Positions 24,374 to 39,100 of a stretch of 64,000 nt of DNA are shown here, in pieces. The notes beneath the pieces were generated by a model that was not told where the DNA came from, ran no database searches, and saw only the letters and a list, made by a program, of their open reading frames with translations. Source of the stretch: Mytilus galloprovincialis. Taxonomy: Eukaryota > Mollusca > Bivalvia > Mytilida > Mytilidae. The translations under genes were made by a program, and so were the position numbers. The stretch covers positions 93,033,795-93,097,794 of the forward strand of contig NC_134843.1 in NCBI RefSeq assembly GCF_965363235.1, read 5' to 3'. How positions within the stretch are numbered: the first letter of the stretch is position 1; every line of letters starts with the position of its first letter.

Positions 24374-27300
24374 AACGGTTTCTTCTTGCAAGTGGGAAGA
24401 CATGTTTTTCATTTTATATAATTAAGTATACGTCAGTTTTATTACAATTTATAAACCAAGTATACAGCAATGAAACTGCAATACAACAACAAAAAAGAGC
24501 ACTCATGAAGTTCTATTACTTTTGTTTTAAACTGAAAGACATTTACACAAATTTCCCGGTCGTTTTACAAAATGCATGTCAGTTATGGTTTGATATGACT
24601 TGAAGAGAATTTTTTTATCGTTCCTCACTCGTGTTATTTCTACGTCGTCTCGCTATTTTGAAGTAAAATGAGAAAAACAATGTTTTCTATAGCAAAGTCA
24701 TGTGATAGTCACGTGTTCAATTAAATGTAAGTCATTGACCTGATAAAGGAAACTATCTTACTAGTTATCTAAACAGAGCCAGTTAAAATTTTAATTCATC
24801 ATATGGTCTTTGTAAAAGAATTGTTGTTTCTTTTTTCAACGCCAATTACTTGCGTTGTAAGCCTCACTAAAGTCTTTTTACTGACAATTATGTGGTTTAA
24901 TGTGACGTGAAACAATATAAATGATACGTCAATTATTTTTCGGCTTTTAGCCATCTCCTTGAATACTAAATAAAAGATTATCTAATGAAAAAGAGTTGTT
25001 TTGAAACTATTCATCTTGAAAGCAGAGAACCGTGGAACAATAATTACATAGATTGTCTGATTTTAGAATGTAAATAATATGTACAATGCAAGTATGATGA
25101 TGAAGATAGGTTACTAGTCCTGTAATATTATAGTTCTAAAATATGATTTGAGATCATCACAGAATTAATGAATAAGATATATATTGATCATATAAGAATT
25201 CAAATAGAAAATGAACAGAAAAACATAATAACTTATTGTTCCGGTGGATGTATATCATTGCAAAATAAATGTTTGCAGTTACTACGATTAACGTCTGAAA
25301 CGAGGTAATATGGTTGCTTGTTTGTTTGTTTACTTATATTGGAGTCTCTTGCATGCTTATCATACATCATGTATAATTCATAAAGGAGTTTCAGTTTTAC
25401 GCTAATAAAAAAAACTCCATCATCTGCTCTTGGTTTTTGGACCATAATGTAATTTTATTTGTTCCCGGTTCTGATTAATTGATTTTTTATTCACGTTACG
25501 GGGTCACTATTTCGTGCATACCCCAGACCACACAAATCAATGAAATATCTAAAACGTTGTCCCTGCAAAATTGGTCGAACGGATTTCCTGATTGGCGAAA
25601 ATTTCGACTGAAAAAGGATTGCGTGAATTTGCTTTGCGTGCGTGTACATATGCACCTTTCAAATAGTTGTTAAAAAGCACTTCACGTTCAAAGAGCGCGG
25701 CACTCTATCCACTGTAGGCTTTGAATTTAACATGTCTGTATCGGCAAAACTCGGTTAGGTATTAACAAATTAAACACAACAGACGCCCCTCTATAACAAC
25801 CATACTATCATAAAATATATGAGAAGAAAATAACCCGTATCATGCCAACAGCTTGTTTTACAATAAATGTGCTTATTTCTGATGCAAAGACCCTATAAGT
25901 GAATCAATATTAATACCCAAATAGGCCATCTTTAATGACTTGGCAACATTATCGCAACTATACATCCTTTCTGTATAAGTCTGTTTAAATGCTTGGTTAG
26001 CTTATGAGGTCAACGCCTACATTTTTGTGCTTTGTAAAGAATATTACCATAAAAGATTGAATGTGAAATACCTGAACGTATAAGATGTCTACATGGTGAT
26101 TTATATTTACGAATGATGTCCTTGTATCGATGATAAAATTTAGTAAATGTTTTTAATAGTTTGTGAAATCGAAAACCCTGGTGTATTAATGTTTCAGTAT
26201 CACAGAAATTATTGTAACATATTTGGTATTAATACCGAATGGGAATTGTCTAGAGATGACTATTTCTGTGTTGTTCTTTCTAAAGAAAAGTTTCGACTGA
26301 ATCTTATTTGTCTATGTCAAACTTTTAAACTAAGTTAGATAGGCAAGTATTAGATTTGATTTCATAAACGGTACCCAGTGCAATTTTAATAAACAATCTT
26401 ATGACTTACATTGGTCTTAATTAAGTTATACTGAATATAATAACCTAAGAGTTTTTTTACTCATAACATGTTTTTGTGAAATAATTCGCTGATAGTTATG
26501 GTTAATGCATTTGAAGCTGTGTTGCGTAGATTAAGCCATTATTGAAATTTTGGTCGCTAATAGTTTTCCATATAATATAAATATCGAAGATCGAGTGGTT
26601 GGAGCTCAAACCTGATAGTCAGAGTAAAGGAACATGTTAAGGTGAAGATTTCAATATTTTCAGTGTTTATTTGAAGTATGAAGATTAAAAAAAAAATAGC
26701 TATCCTTGTTCTGAATGCTTTGTAATGTAACTATACTTGACATACTTATGTGATTCTACATTAATGGTATATAATTAGGGTCATGAGATATACCTTTATA
26801 AATAAATATCTGGAGTTTAAATAACGTGTGAATTAAAATTATTGAATTGTGAAAGAAATCGGCGGAAAATTTTATTAGTGAAAACTGTTATAGTGTAAAA
26901 GGACAGCTTTATGAAAAACTGTGAAAGCACAGATTTGTATCTAAAATATAATTACTTAAAATAGAGATATAGTTTTTCCGAGTCGTTATTCCTATTTCAC
27001 ACAAATTCATCCTTTGGTATTTACACTATGACACAACCATTTTTTTACTTTTGACTCGCTGTTGATTTAATGTTTTAATTCATTTACCATTGAAGTTTAT
27101 CCATGCCATTTATAGATTTACACACCACTTTTATATCGCACAATCCTGATAGAAATAAGGCGTAATCGAGCAAGACATCAAATCATAAAGTCACTCAAAA
27201 TAAATGATGAACATGGTAAACATGTTGAACATTTGTAAATATAACAAAGTTGTGTAATGCATTGTGTCTTGGTAACCCGCTGACAAGATAAAAAGGCAAA

Positions 27301-27985
27301 TTTATCCCCAATCATTAACACGTTACATATGTTGCCATTAACAAATTATAAATTTAATCAAACGAAAGAAAAATATAATGAAGCAACTGTATTAATTGAT
27401 AAAAATCGTATTACATTCACCAAAAAGCGTGCGTCAGTTCAGGTATCTAAACCTACAAGGCATTTATTGTAGAATAAACTCAGAAAAAAGGTAGAGTAAA
27501 TTACTTTTATAGTTAGTGAAAGGTTTGGGTATGATTTCTTTTACAAAGACGTATGTCTGCAAGAAAATATCCTTAATTATTAAGATTTTATCAAATATTT
27601 CTACTATAACCAGATAACAGTTCTGTTTATAACTCCATAAATTACCAATGCGTTTTTGCATAGTAGGCAACAAAAGAACATACTACATTTTAAAAGTATG
27701 TTGTTTCAATAAAAACATTTTGGATTTTTGTGAGCAGCGTATGTTTTGTGATTCATGTGGCATTTTTCAACAATTTGATATTCAAACTTTACAAGTTAGA
27801 GCAACTTTGTTACAAATGTAAAACAATAAAAGTCGTAATTTGTTTCTGCAAAATGATCAAACGATTAAAGCATAAATGGACTTGACACCTTAAATATTTA
27901 TCCCTAATACCTTTATTAACTATGTATATGCATTCAGGTATCGCATCTCAAATTGATTCGTTCATAGTGTGTTAATTTACGTTTT
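22662..27985. other. Long gene-free stretch
   Basis: I see no gene or strong repeat. A poly-A run of more than 20 bases sits at about 24346-24369. The open frames at 23573-23827, 25233-25673, 26147-26338 and 27464-27673 have no recognisable motifs. Confidence 0.4.
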
Positions 27986-27989
27986 TTTA

Positions 27990-28365
27990 TTGAGTTAAGC
28001 CTTCCAATTGATATTTTATCGTGTGTTTTTCTATGTTGTGATGTTATACTGTTGTCTTAGTAAAAGGGAGAAGGTTTGGTACCATTAAAACGTTTAATCC
28101 CGCTGCAAATGTTTGCACCTGTCTTAATTCGGGAATCTGATGTACAGTAGTTGTTGTTTGTTTATGTTATTTATAAATGTTTCTCGTTTCTCGTTTTTTG
28201 TATAGATTATACCGTTGGCCCTTTATAGCTTGTTGTTCGATGTGAGCCAAGGCTCCTTGTTGAAATCCGTACCTTGACCTATAATGGTTTACTTTTATAA
28301 ATTGTTATCTGGATGGAGCGTTGTCTCATTTGCACTCATACCACATCTTCCTATACCTATTGGCA
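27990..28365 (+). repeat. Dispersed repeat, family A, fuller copy
   Basis: Reads from TTGATATTTTATCGTGTGTT through AACGTTTAATCCCGCTGC, AGCCAAGGCTCCTTGTTGAA and GACCTATAATGGTTTACTTT to the tail GTTGTCTCATTTGCACTCAT, CACATCTTCCTATACC. It shows that the pieces at 2945-3425 and 6290-6500 are 5' and 3' parts of one family. Confidence 0.8.
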
Positions 28366-28417
28366 ATTCAAATTTAATGGTGACTCACAAAACATTAACA
28401 AACACAGCATCAAAGAC

Positions 28418-28590
28418 GTGCTCTAACTATACTTAAGCTTCAGAGTAAGTTTCAAATCACAAATTAATAGTATACAAATCACTAACTCTAGTGCTCTAAC
28501 TATACTTAAGTTTAAAAACACAAATTAATAGTATGCAAATCACTAACTCTTGTGCTCTAACTATTACTTAAGTTTCAAAACATTTTGACA
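28418..28590 (+). repeat. Tandem repeat, ~61-73 bp unit, 2.4 copies
   Basis: GTGCTCTAACTATACTTAAG recurs at 28418, 28491 and 28552 (the last with one inserted T), with ACAAATTAATAGTATNCAAA and TCACTAACTCT between. The first unit is 12 bp longer than the second. Confidence 0.9.
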
Positions 28591-28789
28591 AATTTATAGT
28601 AAAATTAATACATTTCCTCTTCGATTTCTTCAAATTTACAAGGAATGGGTCAAACACATAACTTCGGAATTAAGGATTAAAAAATCATAACCTTTGATAC
28701 CTAAAAAAAATGGCAAAGAAACAAAAATTGAGCAGGGGTGGATATTAAAGGATTGTGTAGTATTTTAATACATTACAAAACAAGGATTG

Positions 28790-29010
28790 TAAGTATGATT
28801 GCAATGCGACAACTATCTACGGAAGTACAAATAAAGTGGTTGTAAGCAATTATAGGCAACCGAACGGCATGTAATGCTATTAAGAATATCCCATACCAAG
28901 AAGTCGGATATAAAAGGCCGCGATATGAAAAAAAGGTGAAACAATTCAAACGAGAAACCTAACAACCTAATTTATAACAAAGCAATTTACGAAAAACAGA
29001 TAATTATGGC
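28790..29010 (-). repeat. Dispersed repeat, family B, short copy
   Basis: TATGATTGCAATGCGACAAC, ATAAAAGGCCGCGATATGA and CAATTCAAACGAGAAACCTA match 17545-17740, with more wear. Confidence 0.7.
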
Positions 29011-29940
29011 TGGATTAACCATGAACAAGTTCATATTTGATAAAGCATGTCTTTTTTCGAACGTTGAACGGGTTTACTCGAAAATGCAAACAAAGCTAAA
29101 AAAAAGTGTCTATTAAGGAAAGGGAACATTGTCCCTTTGCCCAACATATTTTGTCACTTATATATATACGTTTCAAAGTGTGTTCAAATATATTTTTTCT
29201 TACACTTTTGGTGCGTTTATTTTCGAATCATTTATGAAGAAGGTATCATTGCCATAATTATATTAAATTCTATGTAATGTTGAATCATTATAAAAATACG
29301 AATTTCTATTACATTTTTTTCTTTTGTGATATACTACTGACTGGCCTACCGTGGTTACGGATGTGTGTCGCTACTTCAAGGGGGTCTATTAGGTGTCCGT
29401 GCGACTGCACTTCGAGGTACATTTTCATAAATAGGTGTATAATATTACTAAGTCTCCCTTTAAAAATGATGTACCATGATTCATAGAAAAGCAAACCGAA
29501 TATATCAATATATCAAATGTAGAACTAGGGAGTCGTCTATTATAGAAACAAGCTTGATCTGTAACGACGAGACTCATCTATTTGGGTATTTTTATTCTAA
29601 TCTGAGGTCAATTTTGTTTTGAAAGTTAAAGACATACTTAATCGAAATCGAAATGAAATACATATTGTTACAAACAGGACATAAAACGTAGAGTTGCTTC
29701 AAACAAACCTACTGGTAAAACAGTTACCAGCTTATTCCTTTATGATATTTTCAGAATTTATCTATTTTTTTAATAACTTGTCTTTGCAATATTTGGAATA
29801 TTTTTTAATTATATATTTTATCTCAGTGGAAATAGATCTTCTTTATTAACATAAATAAATCCATTTATCTGTAATGCCGATAGTTTACAAAGGATATTAA
29901 TATAGCTTCATTAACCGCGCTGAAGTACGTCCATTATTCA
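29011..29940. other. Gene-free region upstream of the plus-strand Cys-module gene
   Basis: Probably holds the promoter and 5' UTR or first intron of the gene beginning at 30024. No core promoter element is clear. Confidence 0.35.
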
Positions 29941-29943
29941 TAG

Positions 29944-29976
29944 TTCATTATTCATTATTCAATAATGAATAATGAA
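29944..29976. repeat. Perfect 13-bp inverted repeat (hairpin)
   Basis: TTCATTATTCATT at 29944-29956 is repeated as its exact reverse complement at 29964-29976 with a 7-nt loop. It lies 47 bp upstream of the first coding ATG, within what is probably the 5' intron, and may simply be an AT-rich simple repeat. Confidence 0.85.
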
Positions 29977-30023
29977 ATAGTTATTAGCTAAAATAATTTT
30001 TTTAGAAATCATCTTTTTCAGAC

Positions 30024-30129
30024 ATGTTGAACAACTTAGTGTTTGCCTTAACGATATGTCATTGTACTTCTAATTTACACTTTGAAGACCCGCAACAATT
30101 CGGTCCTCCCCTTTTAAGTCCTTTGGAAG
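30024..30129 (+). CDS. Cys-module gene (plus), exon 1: signal peptide
   Basis: ATG at 30024, 12 nt after the acceptor TCTTTTTCAG (ends 30021). The peptide starts MLNNLVFALTICHCTSN and is followed by a Pro-rich linker (DPQQFGPPLLSPLE). The donor is GAAG|GTAAGT, phase 1. A short hydrophobic start with cleavage near CTSN is plausible, so secretion is inferred. Confidence 0.75.
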
Positions 30130-33100
30130 GTAAGTTTACTTACAAATTTCATTTCATTCTCTCATTTTTAATTTTCTTTCATCAACACTCTGAAAAGAAT
30201 CAGAGGGTCCGAGACCACAGTTATTTCGTAGTGCATTATTTTAAGACAGTAAATGAAAATTAAAAAAAAATTCCTGTGCTTTCTTAAAATTATTATTACA
30301 GTGTGTTTTACTACTTTTGGGACAAATTATATCAAATTTATAGAAAACTTCATCGGCTCTAACTCAAAATATGGACAATTTTATGTTAAGGGGGTCTTGA
30401 AATCTTTCGACAGCTTTCGAAATCCTAATTTTGCACGTATGTTAGCTGGACCACATCACTACTTGAAATTTATAATTCATGACCCAATTTTTTTTACAGT
30501 GAAATTTTTCTCCCCCCCACTTGCTATTTGAAGCTAAAACATGCAAAAATAAATATGGAAGAGCTATAAACAAAACTTGCAAGTAACATACTGTCCACAC
30601 TAGGGACGATAACTGTGTACTTTGACCAGACGGACATTCATTAACTGACAACGTTCATTTAAAAGACATTTTCCCTTTAGGTGCATTGTATAGTGATGGA
30701 ACAGGTACCCTACTTATTTTTCTATTATTTAAGTATAATTGGTTCTTTTAATCCTACTTTAAAGCTGAAAAAAATAAGAAGATATGGTATGATTGCCATT
30801 GAGACAACTATCCAACAAAGTGCAAATGAAGTCGATGTATCTTACTCACATAGGCGTTACGAGTTGTTCTCCAACTTAAATATGATTCGTTTGACTCCGC
30901 TGGACCATATGATTGCGCAATCGGGTCAACATTCAATAATAATTGTGCATGAACTTTCGATATCCTATTTATTAATAAATATATTAAAAAAAACAATATG
31001 GAAAAATTGTGCAGCAATCATAGATTTTACATCTACATATTAAAATGCTTTTGATATCTCCACATATAGTTTTAGAGATATTTGTAGGACATCAAACAAA
31101 ATTAAATAAATTCCTTTGATAATTTTTTGTAGTGGGGTCTTTAATTTTGTTCAAATTGCAGATAAATAAATTAACCCATAAATGTAACTGATAAAGTATT
31201 TGCAACATTTAATATTTGGTTCCTATCGTTACATTCTCGATTTCTACAAACAGATGCTAAAGTTATGTGTTTTTACGACGACACCTTTTATGACTTGGAG
31301 GCTGAACATGATATTACACCTGATGACTGTAGCACAATTGGAAGATGCATGTTAAACGAGTTGGAATTTGGAGCCGAATGGAAACAGGTCAAAGTGGGTT
31401 GGTATTCTGATTTGCGTACATTGTTCATTTTGACGTTACGCACGATATTGCGTCTCAAATGGTAACGTCAATTTTTTACGTTTTACGGCGATTAATGACT
31501 ATTGGGGTTATATTTTTATTTCGCTTGTAATTTTTGTTTTGCACATCAATATGAATACTTCTTAATGGTTGGTTGTACTGAATAGCATTAACTATTTTCC
31601 ACTGAAAGTAACGTAAGCAACAAACAACAAAATATATCGTATTTTGTTAATGCATAAGTCAATAGAAATGAGAAGATAAATGCGGTATGATGAGTGCCAA
31701 TGAGACAACTCTCTACAAGAGACCAATTATTGACATAAAACGTAATAAAATGCAATGTTATCCCATTTGGTCAGAAAAAGAAGAAGATATACATTTTGCT
31801 TTAATTAAAAAAAGTTTGTCGGGAATTACGTCAAGTTAAACGGGTCTTGCTTATAAAATTCACTTTACTTTCTTATAACGGAACAATTAGATTTGGAAAT
31901 GAAACGATTGTCAGAAAAAAATGTTACAGCAGATTCCAACGAGTATGAAGCTACAGGTAGATTCTTTGGTTAGCTTCCTTGTTAGCTCAACCATGAAATG
32001 ATTTTTACCTCAAAATTGGGAGGAGCATAGCACCAATCCATCATCTAATGAAAACACTCATATCAATGGCCTATTTATAATATGTATGTTTCATACAAAC
32101 AGGTTTCCCTAAACAACTTTGCAAATTAAATTTCATTTTTTATAGTTTTTGATTGAACTAAAAAATTCCATGTATTACAATTAATTAGAAGCGGAGTTAC
32201 GGTTTATGTTTTGTTCAAGGATGATGTACCCTTGTGTTGATTCAATGCTAAACAAATGGAAATTTTATAGAAAATCCACAGCATTTCCCCTTGCACTTTC
32301 ATAGTTGGCAATTTAGTACTTGATATATGGAGGATTTTTTGCAAGCAGTGCTAGCAATGATTTCATTTAAACAAGTTTAGAAATTTAAATATTGGTTTAA
32401 ACAAATATATATATGGACCAATTCAAGTACACCTTCTAGGGTGCGCTTGAATTTCGTGACTTCGGACGAATTTTTTTAATTTACATTAACGGTTGTCTAG
32501 GACTTTTTGTAAACAATAAACGCTAGCACATCATAGAAAATCAAGTGAGTAATCTATGCTTAAAATTTTATAACAAAAATATCTGTGGATTTTCTACAAA
32601 AATCTTGGTTTATTTGCCACAAAATCCCGTTTAACTTTTAAATGCAATAAAACTACAAATAATAATGCTTGATCGAAGTTTCCTCACTGTAAATGTACAA
32701 CATGACCCATCTCTATTATTCATTATCTTTGCTGTTTTTATATTATTGCAGTTTGAAACATTCGTAATTCAAAGGCTACAGAAGGGGTCATTAACCTTAT
32801 ACATACACATAACTGGATTTATAAATGAACTGAGTAATTGATTGAAATAAAATTGGCAAATCAAACACACCTACAACATGCTTTTGAATTAGCTTATACT
32901 TATCAATAAATTTAAAATTTAGATTGAAAACTTATTTTTAAACTGACTTGTAAAACAAGTTTTACAATGTTTATATTCTGTCACTAGTTCTGATTGGTTC
33001 TCTGCTTAACTATTGACTCCACCCAAAGGCTTGTGTTCCTTATCTAATAATGATTTCATGGTTGAGCTAGCAAGGAAGCTAACCAAAGAATCTACATTTA

Positions 33101-36100
33101 GCTTCATACTCGTTGGAATCTGCTGTAATTATATTCATCTCATATGTTTACAAGCTTTGTATGATATGGAGAAGTATATAGCTACGCTTCATGCCCAATT
33201 TCACTTTTAAGATCTATAGATATGAATCTTATTGCAGAGAAATTTTAAAAAATCGCAGTTTTTCGCTTCTCAAATTTGAAAATTTGAAAAAAGATGATTT
33301 TTTATACTCTCGTAATAAACAACTTTTTCACAACTTACGAACCTAATCTAAACGAACAACCCCAGTCATCGATTTTTTTTATACTGTGTGGACTTGTTGA
33401 TAGTATCTGACTATCAAAAAAATTCTATCTGAGGAAATATATACAGATGATCCACCATAAATAGCGTCCCGAATCGACAACGTTGAAAACGTATGAAAAT
33501 GACAAACTTGCAAGACATTTCATTTCTATGAAAACAAAGTCGTGTTGACTACGCTAATTATCAAAAACTATGAAGCTGTTTTGTTTTGTAGAGATAAAGT
33601 ACAATTACGATAAAGCACTATTTAGCATGCAACAAATCTAAATTTTCAATAAACAACGTCGCAAATGACAGTTTATTTGTAAAAAGTGGCGAAATCCGAC
33701 ATTGGACATCTTGCAAGACATTTCCCAGTAGCTGTTGCATTTTTATATGTGGTATGAGTGCTGCAAAAAATCGATTTTGACATGGTCTATCTATGTACTT
33801 TTGTGAACATAATTTACACAAACGAAATTTCATATAATCTTATATTTTAAAACCTATGAAATTTGATAACTTAACATTTTCCTAAATCTGACCTTAATGA
33901 ACACCATTTGTTTTTGCCAAAACATAGCGTTAGTCGTTACAGGAACGCATATTCAGTAATATTGTAATACATTATATATAAAGCATGTCATTCATTCTAA
34001 TTTTCGCGGATGTAACACTGTTTTGAAGAACACAAACACCCCTGCTAAAGTTATTATGCGTAAAGTCTGTTACGTCTGACACACATATTTTTGACGTTTT
34101 GTCAACCTGTTGTCCTTATTTTTACTATTGTAAAATATGATAAAACAATTTGTAGTATTTTTCGGAATCGTATTTACCTGTCTTGTCTATGGATATAAAT
34201 TTTAAATAGCTTAACAGTTACGATTTTATAGAAAAGCTGTTTATTCGTGTGGACTGGTTGATTACACGGTATTGACGCAATAAAGTGCGTAACGTCTATA
34301 CATTTATTTACCGTGGCTGAGTGAGATATGAAGATTTGTTCACCAAAGAAGATTCATATTTCACGAGGGCTATGCCGCGCGTAACGTCATACTACGAGGT
34401 CCCGATCTACAGAGGGGAATATGATGCTCAGAGTGGAATATGATACTCAGAGTGGAATATGAAGTTTTGTTCGACGTCACGTGTGATAGTTTCAACCAAT
34501 CAAATGTTGATTTTACTATCAAAATCAACATGCAGTGGAATAAAAAATATTGTTTACCATTAGAGTTATATTCATTAATTATATACATTTTAGAACATTA
34601 TATATATAACGTTTTGTCGCAATAGTCGGCAAGCTTACTTACTTAAATTGTTCTGTGCCAGGGAACATTATGAACAAAAATCAGGTATTTTGTGCGTATA
34701 AAGCTTACTTTTGAGCAATATCAAATAGCGTTAGAATAAAAAAAAAACAAGGTACAATATTGTCAATTATTATAAATATTCTTTAATACCGTTTTACATA
34801 ATCATATAATAACATAATGTTCGTTTTAACAGCTTGCAAAGAACCGATGCACCCTGGGAAATGTTACAACGATAAAGATGAGTGGTTGGCTGGTTGTTCA
34901 TTAAAACGTTGCATCAAACATCCAGATGGAACTTTTGAAGAAAAAACAATCGAACGTAAATAATTGGCTTATATAATTGAACTTTTTTTCACAAGTTTGT
35001 GTTCACGGTTTGTTCAATTCCAACATATTTATATTGGAAGTGTTAAATTTACACAGTTTGAAATTATAATTTACAAGTGATAACTCTCATTTGCATTCAT
35101 CTCTTAAGGATAAATTTTATACGGAATCCTTGCAAATGAAAAAGATCTAAAGAAGTCTTTGATCATCATGGTATAAGTACAAGCAAAAAAAAACCTAAAT
35201 AATATAATTGACATATAGGAGCAGATGACACCAAAATGGACACTATAAATTCATTTGTTTAAATTAACTCTACAATAATATAGTAGAGAACGAATTATGA
35301 AATAATATAAAATGACAACAGTTTACAAAACACATCATAAAAACAACTAAGCAACAAGAACATTATAAAACACTGGAGATGTCAATTAATCGTAATGTCT
35401 TGTTAAAAATATACCCGTTGCTGATAAAACAACAATAAAACAAACAAGTCGAGTTTGACATAAAACGTCACCTCAGTACCAGAATCAATGACATTAGACG
35501 ATTGTAATTTTGAAAATATTAATTTCCCCTACCTTGGTAGCAATATACCAACTACACTTGCATATGGGATATACATTTTCAAACTCATTCAGTATTCAAG
35601 AGTTTTCATCTGCAGCTCAGACTGTGTAAAACGTCACCAGTGTCTGAGCACAAAGTTGATGTACTAGCGGTATGTTAAAATAAGTTTCGTCCTTTTTCTT
35701 AAAAGGTTCATCGGAAGATACCAAGACCTTGTTGATAAATATTCCGTATCAACTTCCCAAATAATACAAGACAACTTCACAAATAATACAAGACAACTTC
35801 ACAAATAATACAAGACAACTTCACAAATAATACAAGATGGTCTCGAAGTATAGATTCTAGGTATTGACGTTATTTATCATCTAGGTAACGTGTTAAAGTA
35901 TTCATTGTTGCCAGTTTTGTTTGTCTTTGTTGACATGTTTGCTTGTTTTTATAGTGATTGGAATTATAACACAATGTTGACTGCTGTATCCCAATTTTTG
36001 ACATTTTTTCATATTGTGTTTGTTGTTCACATATCGTTGTCAATATAAAGGAATTGTATGCGACTGTCATACAAGTGAAAAATTTAGCTGGCTATAAAAC

Positions 36101-39100
36101 CAGGTTTTTTTTACATTTTTTTTAAATAGAAAGTGCATGTACCAAGTCAAGAATATAACAGTTGATATCGAATCATTTTATGTGTTTGGGATTTTGGTTT
36201 TGCATTTTGCTAGGGGGATTTTCTGTATGAAGTTTTTTCTCGGAGTTCGGTATTTTTCTTATTTAACTTTTTGGATGTAAAGTAATTGAAAATTTAGTCT
36301 GACTTATTTACAGTGGTATTGTTTGGGTTTGAAATAGCTTTCATTAAAATGTCATCGCGAGTATTGTTAGGTTGGCACGTTTTTATTAAAACTATTTGTA
36401 TAGTGATTTTCTAAACTGTTCGATGCATCTCATCTCATAAAATTTGAAGATCTACTCAGATTGCTTTCATTCTCATTGTTTTCTGTCTTTTACCATAACT
36501 CAAGATACATTTATTGAACCTCTGTATCCTTTTTTACATGGATCAGTTTGCTAATTGTTCTTGCTCATTTTTATAACGCTGATGATCGACTGTTATTCAC
36601 CAAAGGTATCAACATCTCAGTAACCCGTGCTTTGTCACTGACATGATATCTATTAAAATTATTGATTTTCTTGAAATTCTTCGTTGATACATTTTGAAAT
36701 TATTCAGAAATTAAAGGTCCAACCTTTTTAGTCAAAGTTAACATTATGGGCATGTTTGGTTTTTTTTAATTATATATGACACATTTTATGTCGTGACGAC
36801 ACTCTTGTATTCAATCTTGTGTTTTAAGTGTTTATTTTAGGTTACGAATGAAGGTTGATCCAGACTACCATTTAATCATGCTTTTCCGTCCAACATAACT
36901 TTTTATCATTACGAATATATCATAAGGATGCAGCTAACTGAATCCATTCAAGATACATTTACATTACTATCTGCTCTTTGACGGGTTCATGTCTCTTTGT
37001 CATATTCCCCGTTTCCATTCTGCTAATTGTTCTTTGTTTTAAGTGTCAAAAGTTGGTAAAATGCTGTATAATAAAACAAGTAAATACGTATTAATGTGAT
37101 AAAGTAATATATGCATGAGGTATTATTATCTTTAGCAGATTTTTTCTTTTACAGAAATTCCAGAAGGTGATCCTGTTGTTAAAGTATTAAATGATGGGTG
37201 TCAATTTTCCAGCTGCCAGTCAATTGTACCAGGTACTAAGACGTGCATAATTTACAAAACTAGGATTTTTTTGAAAAACTAAGGATTTTTCAAGGCAAAG
37301 CTTACCATAGCCGTATTAAGCACAACTTTTTGGAATTTTGGGTCCTCATTGTTCTTCAACTTTGTACTTGTTTGGCTTTATAAATATTTTGATCTGAGCG
37401 TCACAGATGAGTCTTATGTAGACGAAATGCGCGTCTGGCGTTTAAAATTATTATACTGGTACCTTTAATTATCCTTTTTTTTTAGCCCGTTTGTCGCGTC
37501 TGTTCATTCACGGCTATGGTTTAGATTTAAATGTTTAAAAGTAAAGAAGCCAAGCATTAATTTCCTCTGCTTTTACACTTTCAACTATTTTCATTTTGTA
37601 TCGATTACACGAAAAGACATCCTTTTATCTTTAAGATAGTCGCACGTTATTTTTTCGGATAACAATCTTCCCTTTTTTTTTGTTGTTTAATCTTCATAAT
37701 TGTTTGTATTTATTGTTTATACATTAAAATCCACATAACCCACCCTCTTGATTTCTCTATCTAGCAAATTAACAAGATTAATTATGAATCGTTATTATCA
37801 AACTTTTGCTTTTGCTTTTCTACGTCGTTAATATTAAGTCAAACTTATAGAAATGCTATTTTGTATTAGGTTGTTATTACAAACGAGAAAAGAAATGCTA
37901 CCCTGTAGGAACGAACAAACGTGTTGGATGTAGCAGAATTGAATGCAGGCTTGATGCAACAGGAAAGAAAGCCTCGTTCGTAGGAACTACGACACGTAAG
38001 TTTGTATTTAAAATCATTTTCTCCTCATATTTTTTTCGAATGCGTACAATTTTTCTTTTATTATTTATAAAACAGCCGAGTGTGCTTGCATGTATTACGT
38101 ATAATGTAAAGTGTCAATGAAATCCGACGTTTGAATTTCTTATATTTTTGCTCTGATTTATACATCCATACGTTTTGGTAAAAATAAACGGAACAAGAAT
38201 GTATTCCTTGTCATGCTACTCATTTACTCCAATCGTACTTCAAAATATCAGAAACCAGAAAAAAGGGGATAACAGTGGTCAAATATAAAGCAATTTTGAA
38301 AGGCAGTTTATCAGAAAGTGTATCCAAAATGTGTGATGAACCAATGGATGGATGGGCAAGGTGATTGCAATTTGGTATTGCTTCTGGAGTATGGGTTCAA
38401 TTTAAAAACATAATGGGTAGACGTTCATAAAACAATATCACGAATACATGCATACAATAGAAACGCCAAGCACACCGTAAAGAGAAGAGAAAGTACACCA
38501 AAATAATGTCTTCATTATCTTTATTCTCATAAAGTTAATGCATTTCATCGGTACAGAAATGCCTGTTGCTTAATAATATATTTACAATTCTATAGAATGT
38601 CGGTCTTTTGGAAAGTGTGTTGATGTCGGAGCAATATGGTTCAATAAAAAAAGATGTATCGATCAGAAATGTACGAAAACTGTTGACGAGTTTGGAACGG
38701 AATTACACCGTGTAGAAAGAACACGAGGTAACTTAACTAGGTTTATAAAATTATAGAAATAACTAAATACACTCAATGTTCTTCATCTATGTCATGTCGT
38801 CTTCCTTCAAGAAGGTCCATTATACATATCTGCCGTCAGAACACAAGATTATATCGTTTTATTTTAGATTTGCTTTTGTTTTCCGTGGTTTGTAAATCAT
38901 TCATCAAAAAAAATATAACAGATCTATATCACACCGCAAAACATTCATATTATGTAACAATTACTAAAGATTTCTTTACCTTAGGAATAGATTACCTTAG
39001 CTAAGATCTCTTTACAATTTTGTCCTAACATAAAGTTTCTACTTGATTGGTAGAGAATAAAACAACAAGAGTTCTTATAGCGTTTAAATTCAAAATAGGA

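Noticed and set aside
31254..31387. Shorter exon 2 using the stronger-looking donor AAACAG|GTCAAA.
   Set aside because: It would leave phase 0 and break the frame into exon 3; the weaker donor at 31397 keeps it.
31911..31961. Small exon-like segment (acceptor-like TTACAG, donor CTACAG|GTAGAT) in intron 2 of the plus-strand gene.
   Set aside because: It is part of an inverted repeat arm, encodes no Cys module and does not keep the phase-1 pattern.
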